The position numbers and the translations under genes were made by a program. Shown piece after piece: positions 26,301-33,917 of a stretch of DNA of 64,000 bases. The notes under the pieces are model-generated. The model ran no database searches. It was not told where the DNA came from and saw nothing but the letters and a program-made list of their open reading frames with translations. How positions within the stretch are numbered: the stretch's first letter is position 1; each line of letters begins with the position of its first letter. This DNA comes from Paenibacillus silagei. Its GTDB lineage: Bacteria; Bacillota; Bacilli; Paenibacillales; Paenibacillaceae. The stretch is from contig NZ_JAGGLV010000019.1 of NCBI RefSeq assembly GCF_017874735.1, positions 62,001 through 126,000 on the forward strand, written 5' to 3'.

Positions 26301-26533
26301 AAGCCGGTCGATGTTACATTCTTATAGGAAATATTCGCTGGCGAGAACTCCATGATCGGCGAGTTTTTGTCCCGCACGCCGAAGCTGCTAATCCCTTGGC
26401 CGCGGTTCACATAGAATGTCCACATCGGTATCCCCTTCAGTCCGGCAAGGCCCGGCAGGAAGCTGGCGAACGGCTTGCCTTCATGGAACTGCTCGATCAC
26501 AAATTTTCCTGAGTCAAAAGTATAACGGCTCAT
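23306..26533 (-). CDS. large GH94/GH161-type glycoside phosphorylase (clan GH-Q)
   Basis: Cytoplasmic enzyme of the cellobiose-phosphorylase superfamily, which splits beta-glucosides with inorganic phosphate to give a sugar 1-phosphate. There is no signal peptide. 1075 aa exceeds typical GH94 cellobiose phosphorylases (about 800 aa) and is closer to beta-1,3-oligoglucan phosphorylases (GH149/GH161, one described from Paenibacillus). An N-terminal beta-sandwich (MWTFYVNRGQGISSFGVRDKNSPIMEF) leads to an (alpha/alpha)6 barrel with GWNDAMNGLPG; Asp654 matches the general acid of GH94 (WND motif). RTQGGHGEIYRTS precedes it. It follows the GH30 gene by 43 bases on the same strand, so they are likely cotranscribed. 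Substrate assignment is inference. Confidence 0.82.
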   Translation of the reverse strand: MSRYTFDSGKFVIEQFHEGKPFASFLPGLAGLKGIPMWTFYVNRGQGISSFGVRDKNSPIMEFSPANISYKNVTSTGFRTFIKLKGTAEIYEPFQSARPDPAAKRIMTILPNGLTIEESHAGHGLKTTVHYFNLPGDDYAALVRQVEIQNIGGAELELELLDGLPEVLPFGVANGNYKEMGNLLRSWMDVFNLENGIPFYKLRSGTNDDAEIGKIESGHFYLSSTAEGELLRPLVDYEVIFGGNTSLTYPDRFAALPLAELLAQAQYPVNKVPCGFSGTARTLAPGASLKLNTIIGHVNDIARINERTAELCREEYFAAKSLEAAALTEELTADIATRTSSPIFDAYCRQSYLDNFLRGGYPFIFDNGEEGFVVHLYSRKHGDMERDYNFFSLAPEYYSQGNGNFRDMNQNRRNDVFFHPKVGSFNIKMFYSLIQADGYNPLSVQGTSFEILPGAEEQLKAWLTGALAEQHAGLTQLLAGRFTAGSLINYIADQQIVLTLSEQEFLSGVLALSQQNIEAAFGEGFWSDHWTYNLDLVEGYLDIYPERLGELLFGDETYAFYDSPAYVLPRSEKYVISGGKVRQFGALLEDEEKLHKLKRKASGTEWLRTQGGHGEIYRTSLFVKMLSLALNKFATLDPYGMGVEMEANKPGWNDAMNGLPGLMGSGMSETLELKRMLVFMAEALENSAGLPSTVALPSEIAALLTQVGQAVTEVLDGSLAEFPYWDRVAAAREAYRASVRFGITGETGEVSLEVIRGMLEQWLHKVDQGIARAVDMGGGLVPTYFRFEATRFRPVTGAAGEPVISGYGLPKAVVEEFEASALPYFLEGPTRWLKTLEDQQTAKAIYSKVKQSGLFDPVTSMYRTSASLEEEGHEIGRIRAFTAGWQERESNFLHMSYKYLLELLKAGLYEEFYSELRTSLIPFLDPEVYGRSTLENSSFISTGGNPDPATHGRGFVARLSGSTAEFLSMWRTMMAGSSLFTMEDGELTVALHPALPGWLFDEQGEVSFKLLGSTEVTYVNPRHADTFGDGKAVIQTLALTFQDGAERIITGGLLRGADAEALRRGEIATIRAVME

Positions 26534-26576
26534 ATTTACTCCTCCTAAAATATCAATGAATACTTGCAGTGCAGGC

Positions 26577-27920
26577 CTACCCCTGTGTAATCAGATGTGT
26601 CGCAATAGAGTGCGCAGGCAGCGTGCATTCGGCAGTCTCAGCGCCCAGTCCCAGCGTCAGCGTACGTGCTTCCCCGCCTTCGTTCATCAGCACCACAGCG
26701 AGACTGCCGTCCGGATTGCGGAACGCAGCCGACAGCACATCTGCCGCTGCCGATTCAATCCCGATCCGCACGGCACCCGGGGCGATGAATTTGCTGAAAT
26801 GCCCGATGTAGTAATACGAGCTGTTGTAGTGGACCTCGTCAGTAGCCGTATCCGCGATCACCGGAGCATCGCAGAGATTGCCCACATGGTTCGGCCCGCC
26901 CGTCTCATCCAGCACCAGATTCCAGTCCAGGTAGCCTTCGGTCCAGGCATTCAGATCGCCGATCATATTGCGGCCGTAGCGCTCGCCCGTGAACCATTCG
27001 CCCAGACGCACGCCGCCCTCCTGACAGCCCTCGGTGAACAGCACATGCTTATCCGGGAAAAGCTCATGCACCTGCTCCACATTCCCGAACTCCTCGCCGC
27101 CGTACCAGTGGATACCGGTCCCCCAGACATACTGTGCAGCTTCCGGGTCCGACAGAATCGGGGTCACGCGCTCGACCATAATGTCGCGGTTATGATCCCA
27201 GATCACGATGTTCACATCGCCCATTCCGGCTTCGTGCATCAGGGGGCCGAGATGGTTTTTGACAAAATCACGCTCTTCCTCAGCACTGTACACACAGGAA
27301 TCCCAAGTCTGCACCGCAGCCGGCTCATTCTGCACTGAGACAGCCCAGACCGGAACGCCTTCCTTGCGGTAGGCCTCGATGAATTTGGTATAATACCGCG
27401 CCCAGACCGGCGCATACTCCGGCTTCAGCGAGCCGCCGTTGTTCATCTCCCCGTTCGTCTTCATCCAGGCGGGAGGGCTCCACGGGGAGGCCAGCATGGT
27501 GAACGGTCCGCCCCGGACCTCCATGGCATCCTTAATCAGCGGCAGCACCCACTTATGGTCACGCGCGATATCGAAGGTCTTAAGCTCCGTATCCCCATCC
27601 TCCACATACGTATAATTACCGAGTGCGAAGTCACAGCTATGGATATGCACACGGCCCATACTGTAATTCAGCCCGTCTACCGGGTCAAAATACCGCCGGA
27701 TGACCTCCGAACGCTTCGCCGGACTCATCCGGGACAAGGTATACGCCGCTGCTTCTGTGAATGCGCCGCCAAAACCAATAATGGTCTGGAACGCCTGCTC
27801 CGGGTGCAGCACGATATCTGCTTTTGCCGCTGCGCCCTCTGCGCTGAACTGAATGCCATCCTTGCGACTCAGGCGATCTCCTGTATCTTTGGCGGTGACT
27901 ACGGTTTGAACGGTTGTCAT
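26577..27920 (-). CDS. GH30 family glycoside hydrolase
   Basis: Retaining glycosidase of the (beta/alpha)8 type. QTIIGFGGAFTEAAAYTLSRMSP is the family N-terminal motif, VSVQNEPAAVQTWDSC carries the acid/base Glu and LFTEGCQEGG the nucleophile Glu. 447 aa; no signal peptide, so it acts inside the cell on an imported oligosaccharide. The ATG with AAAGGAG 8 bases upstream is chosen over an in-frame GTG three codons earlier. GH30 includes beta-glucosidases, beta-1,6-glucanases and glucosylceramidases; the pairing with a phosphorylase suggests oligosaccharide trimming. Upstream is a perfect 22-bp palindrome. Confidence 0.92.
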   Translation of the reverse strand: MTTVQTVVTAKDTGDRLSRKDGIQFSAEGAAAKADIVLHPEQAFQTIIGFGGAFTEAAAYTLSRMSPAKRSEVIRRYFDPVDGLNYSMGRVHIHSCDFALGNYTYVEDGDTELKTFDIARDHKWVLPLIKDAMEVRGGPFTMLASPWSPPAWMKTNGEMNNGGSLKPEYAPVWARYYTKFIEAYRKEGVPVWAVSVQNEPAAVQTWDSCVYSAEEERDFVKNHLGPLMHEAGMGDVNIVIWDHNRDIMVERVTPILSDPEAAQYVWGTGIHWYGGEEFGNVEQVHELFPDKHVLFTEGCQEGGVRLGEWFTGERYGRNMIGDLNAWTEGYLDWNLVLDETGGPNHVGNLCDAPVIADTATDEVHYNSSYYYIGHFSKFIAPGAVRIGIESAAADVLSAAFRNPDGSLAVVLMNEGGEARTLTLGLGAETAECTLPAHSIATHLITQG

Positions 27921-27968
27921 GTCTATCACTCCTTTATTATTTTTGCTAGGCGAAACCAGGGACGAAAG

Positions 27969-27990
27969 AAATCGAAACCGGTTTCGATTT
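27969..27990. promoter_or_regulatory. perfect 22-bp palindromic operator before the GH30-phosphorylase operon
   Basis: AAATCGAAACC is followed directly by its exact reverse complement. The central CCGG and flanking GAAA/TTTC are typical of LacI-family operators. It lies 49 bases upstream of the GH30 start and directly behind the LacI-type regulator gene. I could not place a clear -35/-10 pair around it. Confidence 0.8.
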
Positions 27991-28029
27991 TGCCGAAAAA
28001 AAAGGTATTCCTGAATGTACGCATCTTCA

Positions 28030-29043
28030 TCACATGCGCGGCGGTGCGCAGGAATCCCTCACAATAATCTCCACAGGCAGCACAAGTGCTTCCTGAGCCG
28101 TACCTGGACCGTTCATACATGCCAGCAGCAGCTCCGCCGCCCGGGTCCCCAACATCTCAGTATTCTGGCGTACAGTGGTCAGCGCAGGCGTAACGTATCC
28201 GGCAAGCTCAATGTCGTCATAGCCCATCACAGAGACATCCTCCGGCACCGCAAGCCCCTGATCCTTGGCCGCCATTACCGCACCCAGAGCCAGCAAGTCA
28301 CCCGAAGCAAAAACAGCCGTCGGCCGCTGCGGCAACGCCAGCAGACGCTTCATTGCACCATAACCATTCTCCAGCGCGTAGAAGGCTCCCTCGGCCACAT
28401 ATTCATCCGGCACCTCAAGTCCCTGCTGCTCCATCGCTGTTCTGTACCCCAGCTCCCGCTGCTGTCCCGGATAGGTGTTCCCGCCTCCCGAGATATGGGC
28501 AATCCGGCGGTGTCCAAGACTGACCAGATACTCCACGGCCTGCAGCGCACCCGTCATGTTATCCGAGCAGACGGTATGCGACAGCTCCGTCTCGAAATCG
28601 AGCACCACGGTCGGAATATCACTCTCCAGCAGCTCCCGGAAATACGGGTCATCATAATCAGAGAGGAACACTACCACCCCGTCGACGCCGCGAATCCGGC
28701 AGTTCTCCAGATATCCGCTTTGCTTGCCGCCTACATCCTTCGAGATGAACATGAGGGCATAGCCCTTGGCTACGGCAACCTGCTTGAAGCTCTCAATCAC
28801 TGCGCTGAAAAAAGGATGGCGGATTCCCGCCCCCGTATTCTCCACAAACAGCACACCGATGGTCCAGGATTTCTTGGTCGTCAGTGTACGTGCATGCGCA
28901 TTGGGAAGATACCCCATCTCCCGGGCGGTACGCAGAATCTCCTCACGCGTCTTCTCCCGCACATCGGAATAGTTATTGAACGCCTTGGACACTGTGGTTG
29001 GTGAGTAGCCGGTCCTTTTGGCAATATCGTATATCGTGGTCAT
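28030..29043 (-). CDS. LacI-family transcriptional regulator
   Basis: Start set at MTTIYDIAKRTGYSPTTVSKAFNNYSDVREKTREEI, the LacI helix-turn-helix and hinge; 23 upstream in-frame codons lack similarity. 337 aa is standard. The periplasmic-binding-like ligand domain begins WTIGVLFVENTGAGIRHPFFSAVIESFK and includes the typical SVMGYDDIELAGYVTPALTTVRQN near the C-terminus. Probably represses the GH30-phosphorylase operon through the palindrome downstream of its own gene; ligand unknown. Confidence 0.95.
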   Translation of the reverse strand: MTTIYDIAKRTGYSPTTVSKAFNNYSDVREKTREEILRTAREMGYLPNAHARTLTTKKSWTIGVLFVENTGAGIRHPFFSAVIESFKQVAVAKGYALMFISKDVGGKQSGYLENCRIRGVDGVVVFLSDYDDPYFRELLESDIPTVVLDFETELSHTVCSDNMTGALQAVEYLVSLGHRRIAHISGGGNTYPGQQRELGYRTAMEQQGLEVPDEYVAEGAFYALENGYGAMKRLLALPQRPTAVFASGDLLALGAVMAAKDQGLAVPEDVSVMGYDDIELAGYVTPALTTVRQNTEMLGTRAAELLLACMNGPGTAQEALVLPVEIIVRDSCAPPRM

Positions 29044-29095
29044 TTCCGGTTCACTCCCGCAGCTCAATGAAAGCCCTTTTATGTTCACTGACATT

Positions 29096-29578
29096 CTAAC
29101 TTCTTTCGGCACGGCCGTCCAGTATAAAATATCTTTGGACCTCAGGCAGCAGCGTCAAGATCTGAATCAGCATTCCCAGTGACATATAGAACACATGAAT
29201 CAAGCTGACCATGTTCCACATGTAGGTCTGCACCATAATCCAGATAATCTGGCCGAAGCCGATATAGAGCGAAAAGCTCCAGGCCGCATGCCGCTCCTTG
29301 AACGGTGTCAAGGCGTAGCTCCAAGCCCACTGCGGCTGCTTCCAGAGACCGTACAGCACGAGCAGCGGGAGCACGCCGAATACGAACAACAGCAGCAGCC
29401 CAGGGACGGCAAAGCTGTGAAAGGGCATTCGTACCATTGCAGAGGCCGGCATGCCGAGCAATTCCCCGCTGGGATCAGTTAGCAGCGCCAGCCCGCCTGC
29501 GATGGCCCCCAAGCCCAAAAACCCTTGAAGTACCAGCAGCACCCTAACAGCACCTGGCGTTTTTTTAGCAGCGTTCAT
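29096..29578 (-). CDS. predicted four-helix integral membrane protein
   Basis: About 160 residues with four hydrophobic segments (near 12-35, 55-78, 95-118, 120-142). I do not recognise a characterised family; it resembles small DUF membrane proteins common in Paenibacillus. The second ATG (MNAAKKTPG) fits GAGG spacing better than the first. It ends 52 bases before the LacI start on the same strand, but nothing shows shared function. Confidence 0.72.
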   Translation of the reverse strand: MNAAKKTPGAVRVLLVLQGFLGLGAIAGGLALLTDPSGELLGMPASAMVRMPFHSFAVPGLLLLFVFGVLPLLVLYGLWKQPQWAWSYALTPFKERHAAWSFSLYIGFGQIIWIMVQTYMWNMVSLIHVFYMSLGMLIQILTLLPEVQRYFILDGRAERS

Positions 29579-29885
29579 CCTCATTCCTCATTCCCCATTT
29601 CAGGCACCTATTTTCCGGCTACGGATTAGGGCTATTTCTGGTTAGCGCCTATGCTTTATTGAGATTTTACAGATTTCTCCTCAAGATTGCCGGGAAAGAA
29701 ATCACACTCTGGAAAATTTGCATGATGTGCCTGCTGTGTGAATGTCTGCGGTTTACGCTATACTAGTATCAATTAGGACAACTCCTGACATTAAAGCGGA
29801 CGCATGCAAGCAGATGCATTTATCATTCACAATACAGAAGGGATTGGACGGTTGCGGCTTAAGGCTGCTTCTGCCAAGTACACTT

Positions 29886-30701
29886 ATGACTGAGATTACA
29901 ACTCTACCTCCATCCAAAAAATGCGCGTACTGCCATCAGCTTAAGCCGCTCGCTGAATTCCGCCGGCGCACAGGCAAGCGCGCCAAAGGCGTGTCCCGGC
30001 GCGGAGCGTGCCGGGAATGCCGCAAGCTCCGCGAGGCCGAGGCTTCCTTGCCGCCAGTGCGGGCAAGCGTAGCCCCTGCCCTGCCGGAGCGCCAGGCCGG
30101 ACCGGCCGGTCCCCTCAAGCGGGACAAGGGGCCGGTCTCTATCTCCAAGGCAGCTGCGCCCGAGAAGGCAAAGCCGCCCATGGCCCAGCCCCGTCCAGCC
30201 TCCCGGCCGGAACGTGCCGGGGACACCAGAGGCAGCGCGGGCACGGCCGGCCATAAGGGCAAGGCGCGTCCCCGGCATGCCGCCGAGACCGGGCGCAGCC
30301 TTCCGCAGCAGCGCGGGCCGAAGCCCGATCCGCAGGATGCCTCTGCCCTGATTCCTTCGGCCAAGGGCATGATTCTCATGCGCGGGCACAGCGATAAGGG
30401 CCGCCGCTGGCATCAGGAGATCGACCTTGAGCTTGCCGTGACACTGGTCAAGGAGCATGCGGCCATCGTCGTGAACCGGCGTACGATCCGCCGCTTGTAC
30501 AGCAATAAGGACTTCCGCGCCTATATTTTGACGAGGGACAACTATACCTGTTATTTCTGCGGTCAATACGGGGATACCATCGATCATCTGCTCCCCCGCG
30601 CCAAAGGCGGGCATACTACGCCGGATAACTGCGTCTGTGCCTGCAATTTATGCAATCAGACGAAGGCTGACCAGTTGGTGGAGCAATTCATGAGCCGGTA
30701 A
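29886..30701 (+). CDS. HNH endonuclease with N-terminal zinc-ribbon-like motif
   Basis: C-terminal HNH nuclease fold (about residues 205-270): YILTRDNYTCYFCGQYGDTIDHLLPRAKGGHTTPDNCVCACNLCNQTKAD, with two CxxC pairs for zinc and the DH catalytic pair. The N-terminus has CAYCHQLKPLAEFRRRTGKRAKGVSRRGACRECRKLR, a zinc-binding pattern seen in many short HNH-linked proteins. Between them is a low-complexity Ala/Pro/Arg/Gly linker of about 110 residues with very high GC. The start is uncertain: no good ribosome binding site precedes it, and ATGs at 29742 and 29814 are in frame. Convergent with ywbE, overlapping by 14 bases. Role (restriction, repair or selfish element) cannot be told from here. Confidence 0.78.
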   Translation: MTEITTLPPSKKCAYCHQLKPLAEFRRRTGKRAKGVSRRGACRECRKLREAEASLPPVRASVAPALPERQAGPAGPLKRDKGPVSISKAAAPEKAKPPMAQPRPASRPERAGDTRGSAGTAGHKGKARPRHAAETGRSLPQQRGPKPDPQDASALIPSAKGMILMRGHSDKGRRWHQEIDLELAVTLVKEHAAIVVNRRTIRRLYSNKDFRAYILTRDNYTCYFCGQYGDTIDHLLPRAKGGHTTPDNCVCACNLCNQTKADQLVEQFMSR

Positions 30702-30885
30702 TGTTCTTGACCCGTCCAACCTGACCGTCCGCCAGGCGCACCTTGATCCCGTGCGGATGGCGGGGCGAGTTAGTCAGGATGTCTTTCACTGTGCCGTGCG
30801 TGAGCTTGCCGGTCGCCTGATCCTGCTTCAGTACGATGTCTACCTGAATGCCGGGGCGGATATCCGCTCTTACTTGTCCGTTCAT
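30688..30885 (-). CDS. ywbE: YwbE-family protein
   Basis: 65-residue protein matching YwbE: NGQVRADIRPGIQVDIVLKQDQATGKLTHGTVKDILTNSPRHPHGIKVRL. A small conserved basic protein of unknown molecular function, probably a KOW/SH3-like beta barrel (the DILTNSxxHPHGIKVRL core is highly conserved). The 3' end overlaps the HNH gene on the opposite strand. Confidence 0.9.
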   Translation of the reverse strand: MNGQVRADIRPGIQVDIVLKQDQATGKLTHGTVKDILTNSPRHPHGIKVRLADGQVGRVKNITGS

Positions 30886-30957
30886 AATACACTCTCCTTT
30901 CGTTAATATTTGCGTTATATATCGTCTACTTTCTCTTACAGATAAGGATGAACAGCC

Positions 30958-31260
30958 ATGGCTTTTGGAATCAACCGGGCGGAATTAACCCGCTGGAAAC
31001 AGGCCGTCTCCGCAGGGGAGATTGCGTTCCTGACCCATTACTGGATCGATAAACGCTACCCAGAGATCACAACAGTCACCAAGGTGGGCTGCAGCGATCT
31101 GCCCCGCCTGCGGGAGTGGTGCAGGAAGCACGGTCTCCCGGCGCGGTATATCCATAACCGCCAGCCGTTCCCCCACTTCGACCTCATGGGCCCGAAGCAG
31201 GCGGAGATTCTCAGGCAGGAGGGCTTATGGGAGCACCTGGAACGCTTCCGTATGCTCTGA
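30958..31260 (+). CDS. YneQ-like small conserved protein
   Basis: 100 residues, MAFGINRAELTRWKQAVSAGEIAFLTHYWIDKRYPEITTVTKVGCSDLPRLREWCRKHGL..., matching the small Bacillus YneQ-type family as I remember it. No known function; no membrane segment. The HYWxDxRxP and VTKVGCSDL motifs look like an active or binding site. It is transcribed convergently with sdaAA, 37 bases apart. Family name is moderately sure. Confidence 0.8.
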   Translation: MAFGINRAELTRWKQAVSAGEIAFLTHYWIDKRYPEITTVTKVGCSDLPRLREWCRKHGLPARYIHNRQPFPHFDLMGPKQAEILRQEGLWEHLERFRML

Positions 31261-31297
31261 TGAACGGCAGACTGCAAGAGCGCCTGTGACCGGGAGG

Positions 31298-32176
31298 TTA
31301 TTTCGGGTTCCGCAGATCCTTCATAATCCGGCGGCCGGTCGGGGTCTGGGCCAGCCCGCCCCCTGCCGTCTCCCGGTGCTTCTCAGGCATCGCAGAGCCG
31401 ACCTCCAGCATGACCTTAATCACTTCATCGGACGGAATCACGCTGCGGACGCCAGCCAGGGCCATATCCGCCGCTGCAAGCGCCGTAACGGCACCGAAGC
31501 CGTTGCGGACAATGCATGGAATCTCCACAAGTCCGCCTACCGGATCACAGATCAGCCCCAGTGTATTTTTGAGCGCAAGACCTACTGCATGTACAGCCTG
31601 TGCCGGAGTCCCGCCGCGCATCTCGGTCAAGGCTCCGGCCGCCATACCGATCGCTGAGCCCACCTCGGCCTGACAGCCGCCTTCCGCACCCGATACAAAA
31701 GAATTATTAGCAATAACATACCCTATCGCTCCAGCCGCGAACAAACCGGAGACCATATAATCATCGTCCCAGCCGAAGCGCTCCTGACAGCTCAGGAACA
31801 CACCGGGGATAATCCCGCAGGAGCCGGCAGTCGGTGTGGCAATAATCCGGCCCATAGAGGCGTTCACTTCGGAGACGGCAAGGGCATACGCCATCGCCTG
31901 GCCTGCCGGTCCCCCGAGACAAGGCTCATCCGCTGCATTATAGGCGGCCACCCGCTGGGCATCCAGCCCTGTCAGGCCGCTGCGTGAGGTGGTGTCTTCG
32001 GTCATGCCGCGCTGCACCGCTTCCTTCATTACCCCGTAATACTCGCGCATGGTGGCGAATTCCTGCTCCTGGGAACGGCCGGATTCGGCGCTCTGCTCCT
32101 CAAGCATCAGAGCGCCGATCCCAAGCTCCCGCTCCCCGCATAGTACAGCCAGCTGGCTGAGTGTTTGAAAATTCAT
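31298..32176 (-). CDS. sdaAA: L-serine dehydratase, iron-sulfur-dependent, alpha subunit
   Basis: Converts L-serine to pyruvate and ammonia with the beta subunit. 292 aa, typical for the two-subunit Bacillus type. Cluster-binding cysteines appear in TAGSCGIIPG, GLICDPVGGLVEIPC and the C-terminal region; SEVNASMGRIIATPTAG is characteristic. It starts 20 bases after the beta-subunit gene, so the two form one operon. Confidence 0.96.
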   Translation of the reverse strand: MNFQTLSQLAVLCGERELGIGALMLEEQSAESGRSQEQEFATMREYYGVMKEAVQRGMTEDTTSRSGLTGLDAQRVAAYNAADEPCLGGPAGQAMAYALAVSEVNASMGRIIATPTAGSCGIIPGVFLSCQERFGWDDDYMVSGLFAAGAIGYVIANNSFVSGAEGGCQAEVGSAIGMAAGALTEMRGGTPAQAVHAVGLALKNTLGLICDPVGGLVEIPCIVRNGFGAVTALAAADMALAGVRSVIPSDEVIKVMLEVGSAMPEKHRETAGGGLAQTPTGRRIMKDLRNPK

Positions 32177-32196
32177 GTTGTGATGTCCTTCCCCTT

Positions 32197-32889
32197 CTAT
32201 GTCTGTTCTTGTGTAATGCCGTTCAAATCGACTACCTTGACGCTCTTCACTGCCGGAAGCGCCCGCAGCTTCTCCAGCAGCTCCGCCGTGGCTGGCTCAT
32301 CCAGCTCCAGCACCGTCAAGGCCGCCCCGCTGCGGTTCTTCCGGTCCAGTGACATATGTCCGATATTGAACTGTCCCTCCCGCATGACATCTGTGACACT
32401 GGCCAGTACACCCAGATAATCCATATGCTGAATCAGCACCGTCGGGTACATGCCGGTCAGCTTCACACTGAAGCCGTCAATATCCACAATCTCAATATTG
32501 CCGCCGCCGATGGATGTGCCGGTTAGGGTCATCTCCGTCCCGCTCTCTCTGCCTGTAAGGCGCAGACGGACCGTATTGGGATGGGGAAACAGCCCCGTTC
32601 CCTGACCGAAGGAGATGCTCATCCCGGCTTCGGCCGCAAGCCCAATGGAATCCGGCAGCCGGTGGTCGTCCGTGGCGAAGTCAAGCAGACCTCCGGCGAT
32701 CGCCCGGTCTGTCCCGTGTCCCTGATAAGTCGCGGCAAAAGAACCGAAGAACGTAACCTCGGCCTCTCGCGGCAGCTCACCAAGCACCTGCCTTGCGGCC
32801 CGCCCGATCCGCGCGGCTCCCGCTGTATGAGAACTGGAAGGCCCGACCATGGCCGGGCCTATAATTGAGAATACATCTTTAAATCTCAT
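32197..32889 (-). CDS. sdaAB: L-serine dehydratase, iron-sulfur-dependent, beta subunit
   Basis: 230 aa. The N-terminal domain carries FSIIGPAMVGPSSSHTAGAARIG, the serine/substrate-loop signature. The C-terminal about 75 residues (YLGVLASVTDVMREGQFNIGHMSLDRKNRSGAALTVLELDEP) are an ACT-type domain that may bind serine. First gene of the sdaAB-sdaAA operon. I saw no clear regulatory site in the gap upstream. Confidence 0.96.
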   Translation of the reverse strand: MRFKDVFSIIGPAMVGPSSSHTAGAARIGRAARQVLGELPREAEVTFFGSFAATYQGHGTDRAIAGGLLDFATDDHRLPDSIGLAAEAGMSISFGQGTGLFPHPNTVRLRLTGRESGTEMTLTGTSIGGGNIEIVDIDGFSVKLTGMYPTVLIQHMDYLGVLASVTDVMREGQFNIGHMSLDRKNRSGAALTVLELDEPATAELLEKLRALPAVKSVKVVDLNGITQEQT

Positions 32890-33048
32890 AGTTCTGGTCT
32901 CCCGCTATCTGAATTCGGCCATGTACAGCGAATAGCGAATGATGTAATGATGTCCATCCGTTCATTGTACAGCACCTATATATTATACTGCGTCCGCACC
33001 AAAGCTACACTATTACATGAATTGTGACCTATTATTCGCTGCTCTGTG

Positions 33049-33149
33049 AGTGGAAACGGCTTTGCCGTCCTTACAAAGGACGGTACCGTTTCAGCGAGAA
33101 ATAGAAGGAGAATGTATAGCGTGAAGTCTATACATTCTATTTCGAGAAA
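33049..33149 (+). repeat. dispersed two-hairpin element, copy 2
   Basis: First hairpin: TGCCGTCCTT pairing with AAGGACGGTACC-like sequence. The linker is identical to the other copies. The second hairpin is a perfect 11-bp stem, AGAATGTATAG pairing with CTATACATTCT, around a loop with GTGAA. The right end overlaps the last codons and stop of the GNAT gene on the minus strand, so it may double as that gene's terminator. Confidence 0.87.
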
Positions 33150-33547
33150 AGCACCAAGCCGTCCCGCTCCTGCCAGCCGATACGGGTCCAGAAGCTGCGG
33201 CCCGGCACATTAGCTTCGATCACCATGAGATGGCACTTCGTTATGCCCGCTTCGCGCAGTCCCGCAAGGCAACGCCTCACCAGCTCACGGCCTGCACCGC
33301 TTCCCCGGCTGCTGCTGTCGACAGCCACATGATACATGTAGCCTCTGCGTCCGTCATGCCCGCACATCGCTGTGCCCATAAGGGTGCCGTCCTCCTTCAC
33401 GCACACCTGGCTGATGCCCGGATTCCGCTCCAGATAACGGATGATATTTTCACGCGAGTCGGCTTCACTGAGGCCCATTCCGTCCGTATTCTCCCACAAC
33501 CGGTAAGCCGCCTCGTAATCGTCCCCTGTCATTGCTCTATATATCAT
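33137..33547 (-). CDS. GNAT-family N-acetyltransferase
   Basis: 136 aa with the acetyl-CoA site HVAVDSSSRGSGAGRELVRRCLAGLREAG (R/Q-x-x-G-x-G/A) and a C-terminal NVPGRSFWTRIGWQERDGLVLFSK typical of single-domain GNATs. Substrate unknown. Its last codons lie within dispersed element copy 2, so the element's insertion or drift may have set the C-terminus. Confidence 0.9.
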   Translation of the reverse strand: MIYRAMTGDDYEAAYRLWENTDGMGLSEADSRENIIRYLERNPGISQVCVKEDGTLMGTAMCGHDGRRGYMYHVAVDSSSRGSGAGRELVRRCLAGLREAGITKCHLMVIEANVPGRSFWTRIGWQERDGLVLFSK

Positions 33548-33685
33548 GCATTCTCCCCTTTTCTATGCTTATGACTCCACTTCACGCCGCACGCTTTTCT
33601 GGGCGCATGCATACCCATATACGGAAGAGCTGAGCAGGCAAGGAGGAGTAACCGCCGATGAACCCCATGTATCCTTATTATGGCA

Positions 33686-33787
33686 AGTGGAAACAGCTTT
33701 GCCGTCCTTTGAAAGGACGGTACCGTTTCAGCGAGAAATAGAAGGATAAGTTATCGTGTGAAACCTATAAGTTTCTTATATTTTGAA
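33686..33787 (+). repeat. dispersed two-hairpin element, copy 3
   Basis: First hairpin: GCCGTCCTTT pairing with AAAGGACGGTACC-like sequence. Linker identical to the other copies. The second stem is ATAAG against CTTAT with CGTGTGAAACC in the loop, then ATATTTTGAAAAG. Only about 540 bases from copy 2 and in the same orientation, with the GNAT gene between. No gene is evident from 33550 to 33917 apart from this element. Confidence 0.85.
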
Positions 33788-33917
33788 AAGACGGTCTCCC
33801 ATGTGCAGCCTGTTGCTTTTCCCCCTCAGCACCAGGACCGTTACCAGCTGATCCATGTCCAGGCTTCAGCCGGTCACGCCGGCTTTGTTCATTCCCAACC
33901 CGAGAGGATGTATAGCG

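Noticed and set aside
33546..33749. 67-codon plus-strand frame between the GNAT gene and dispersed element copy 3
   Set aside because: No ribosome binding site, no recognisable protein features, and it ends inside the repeat element.
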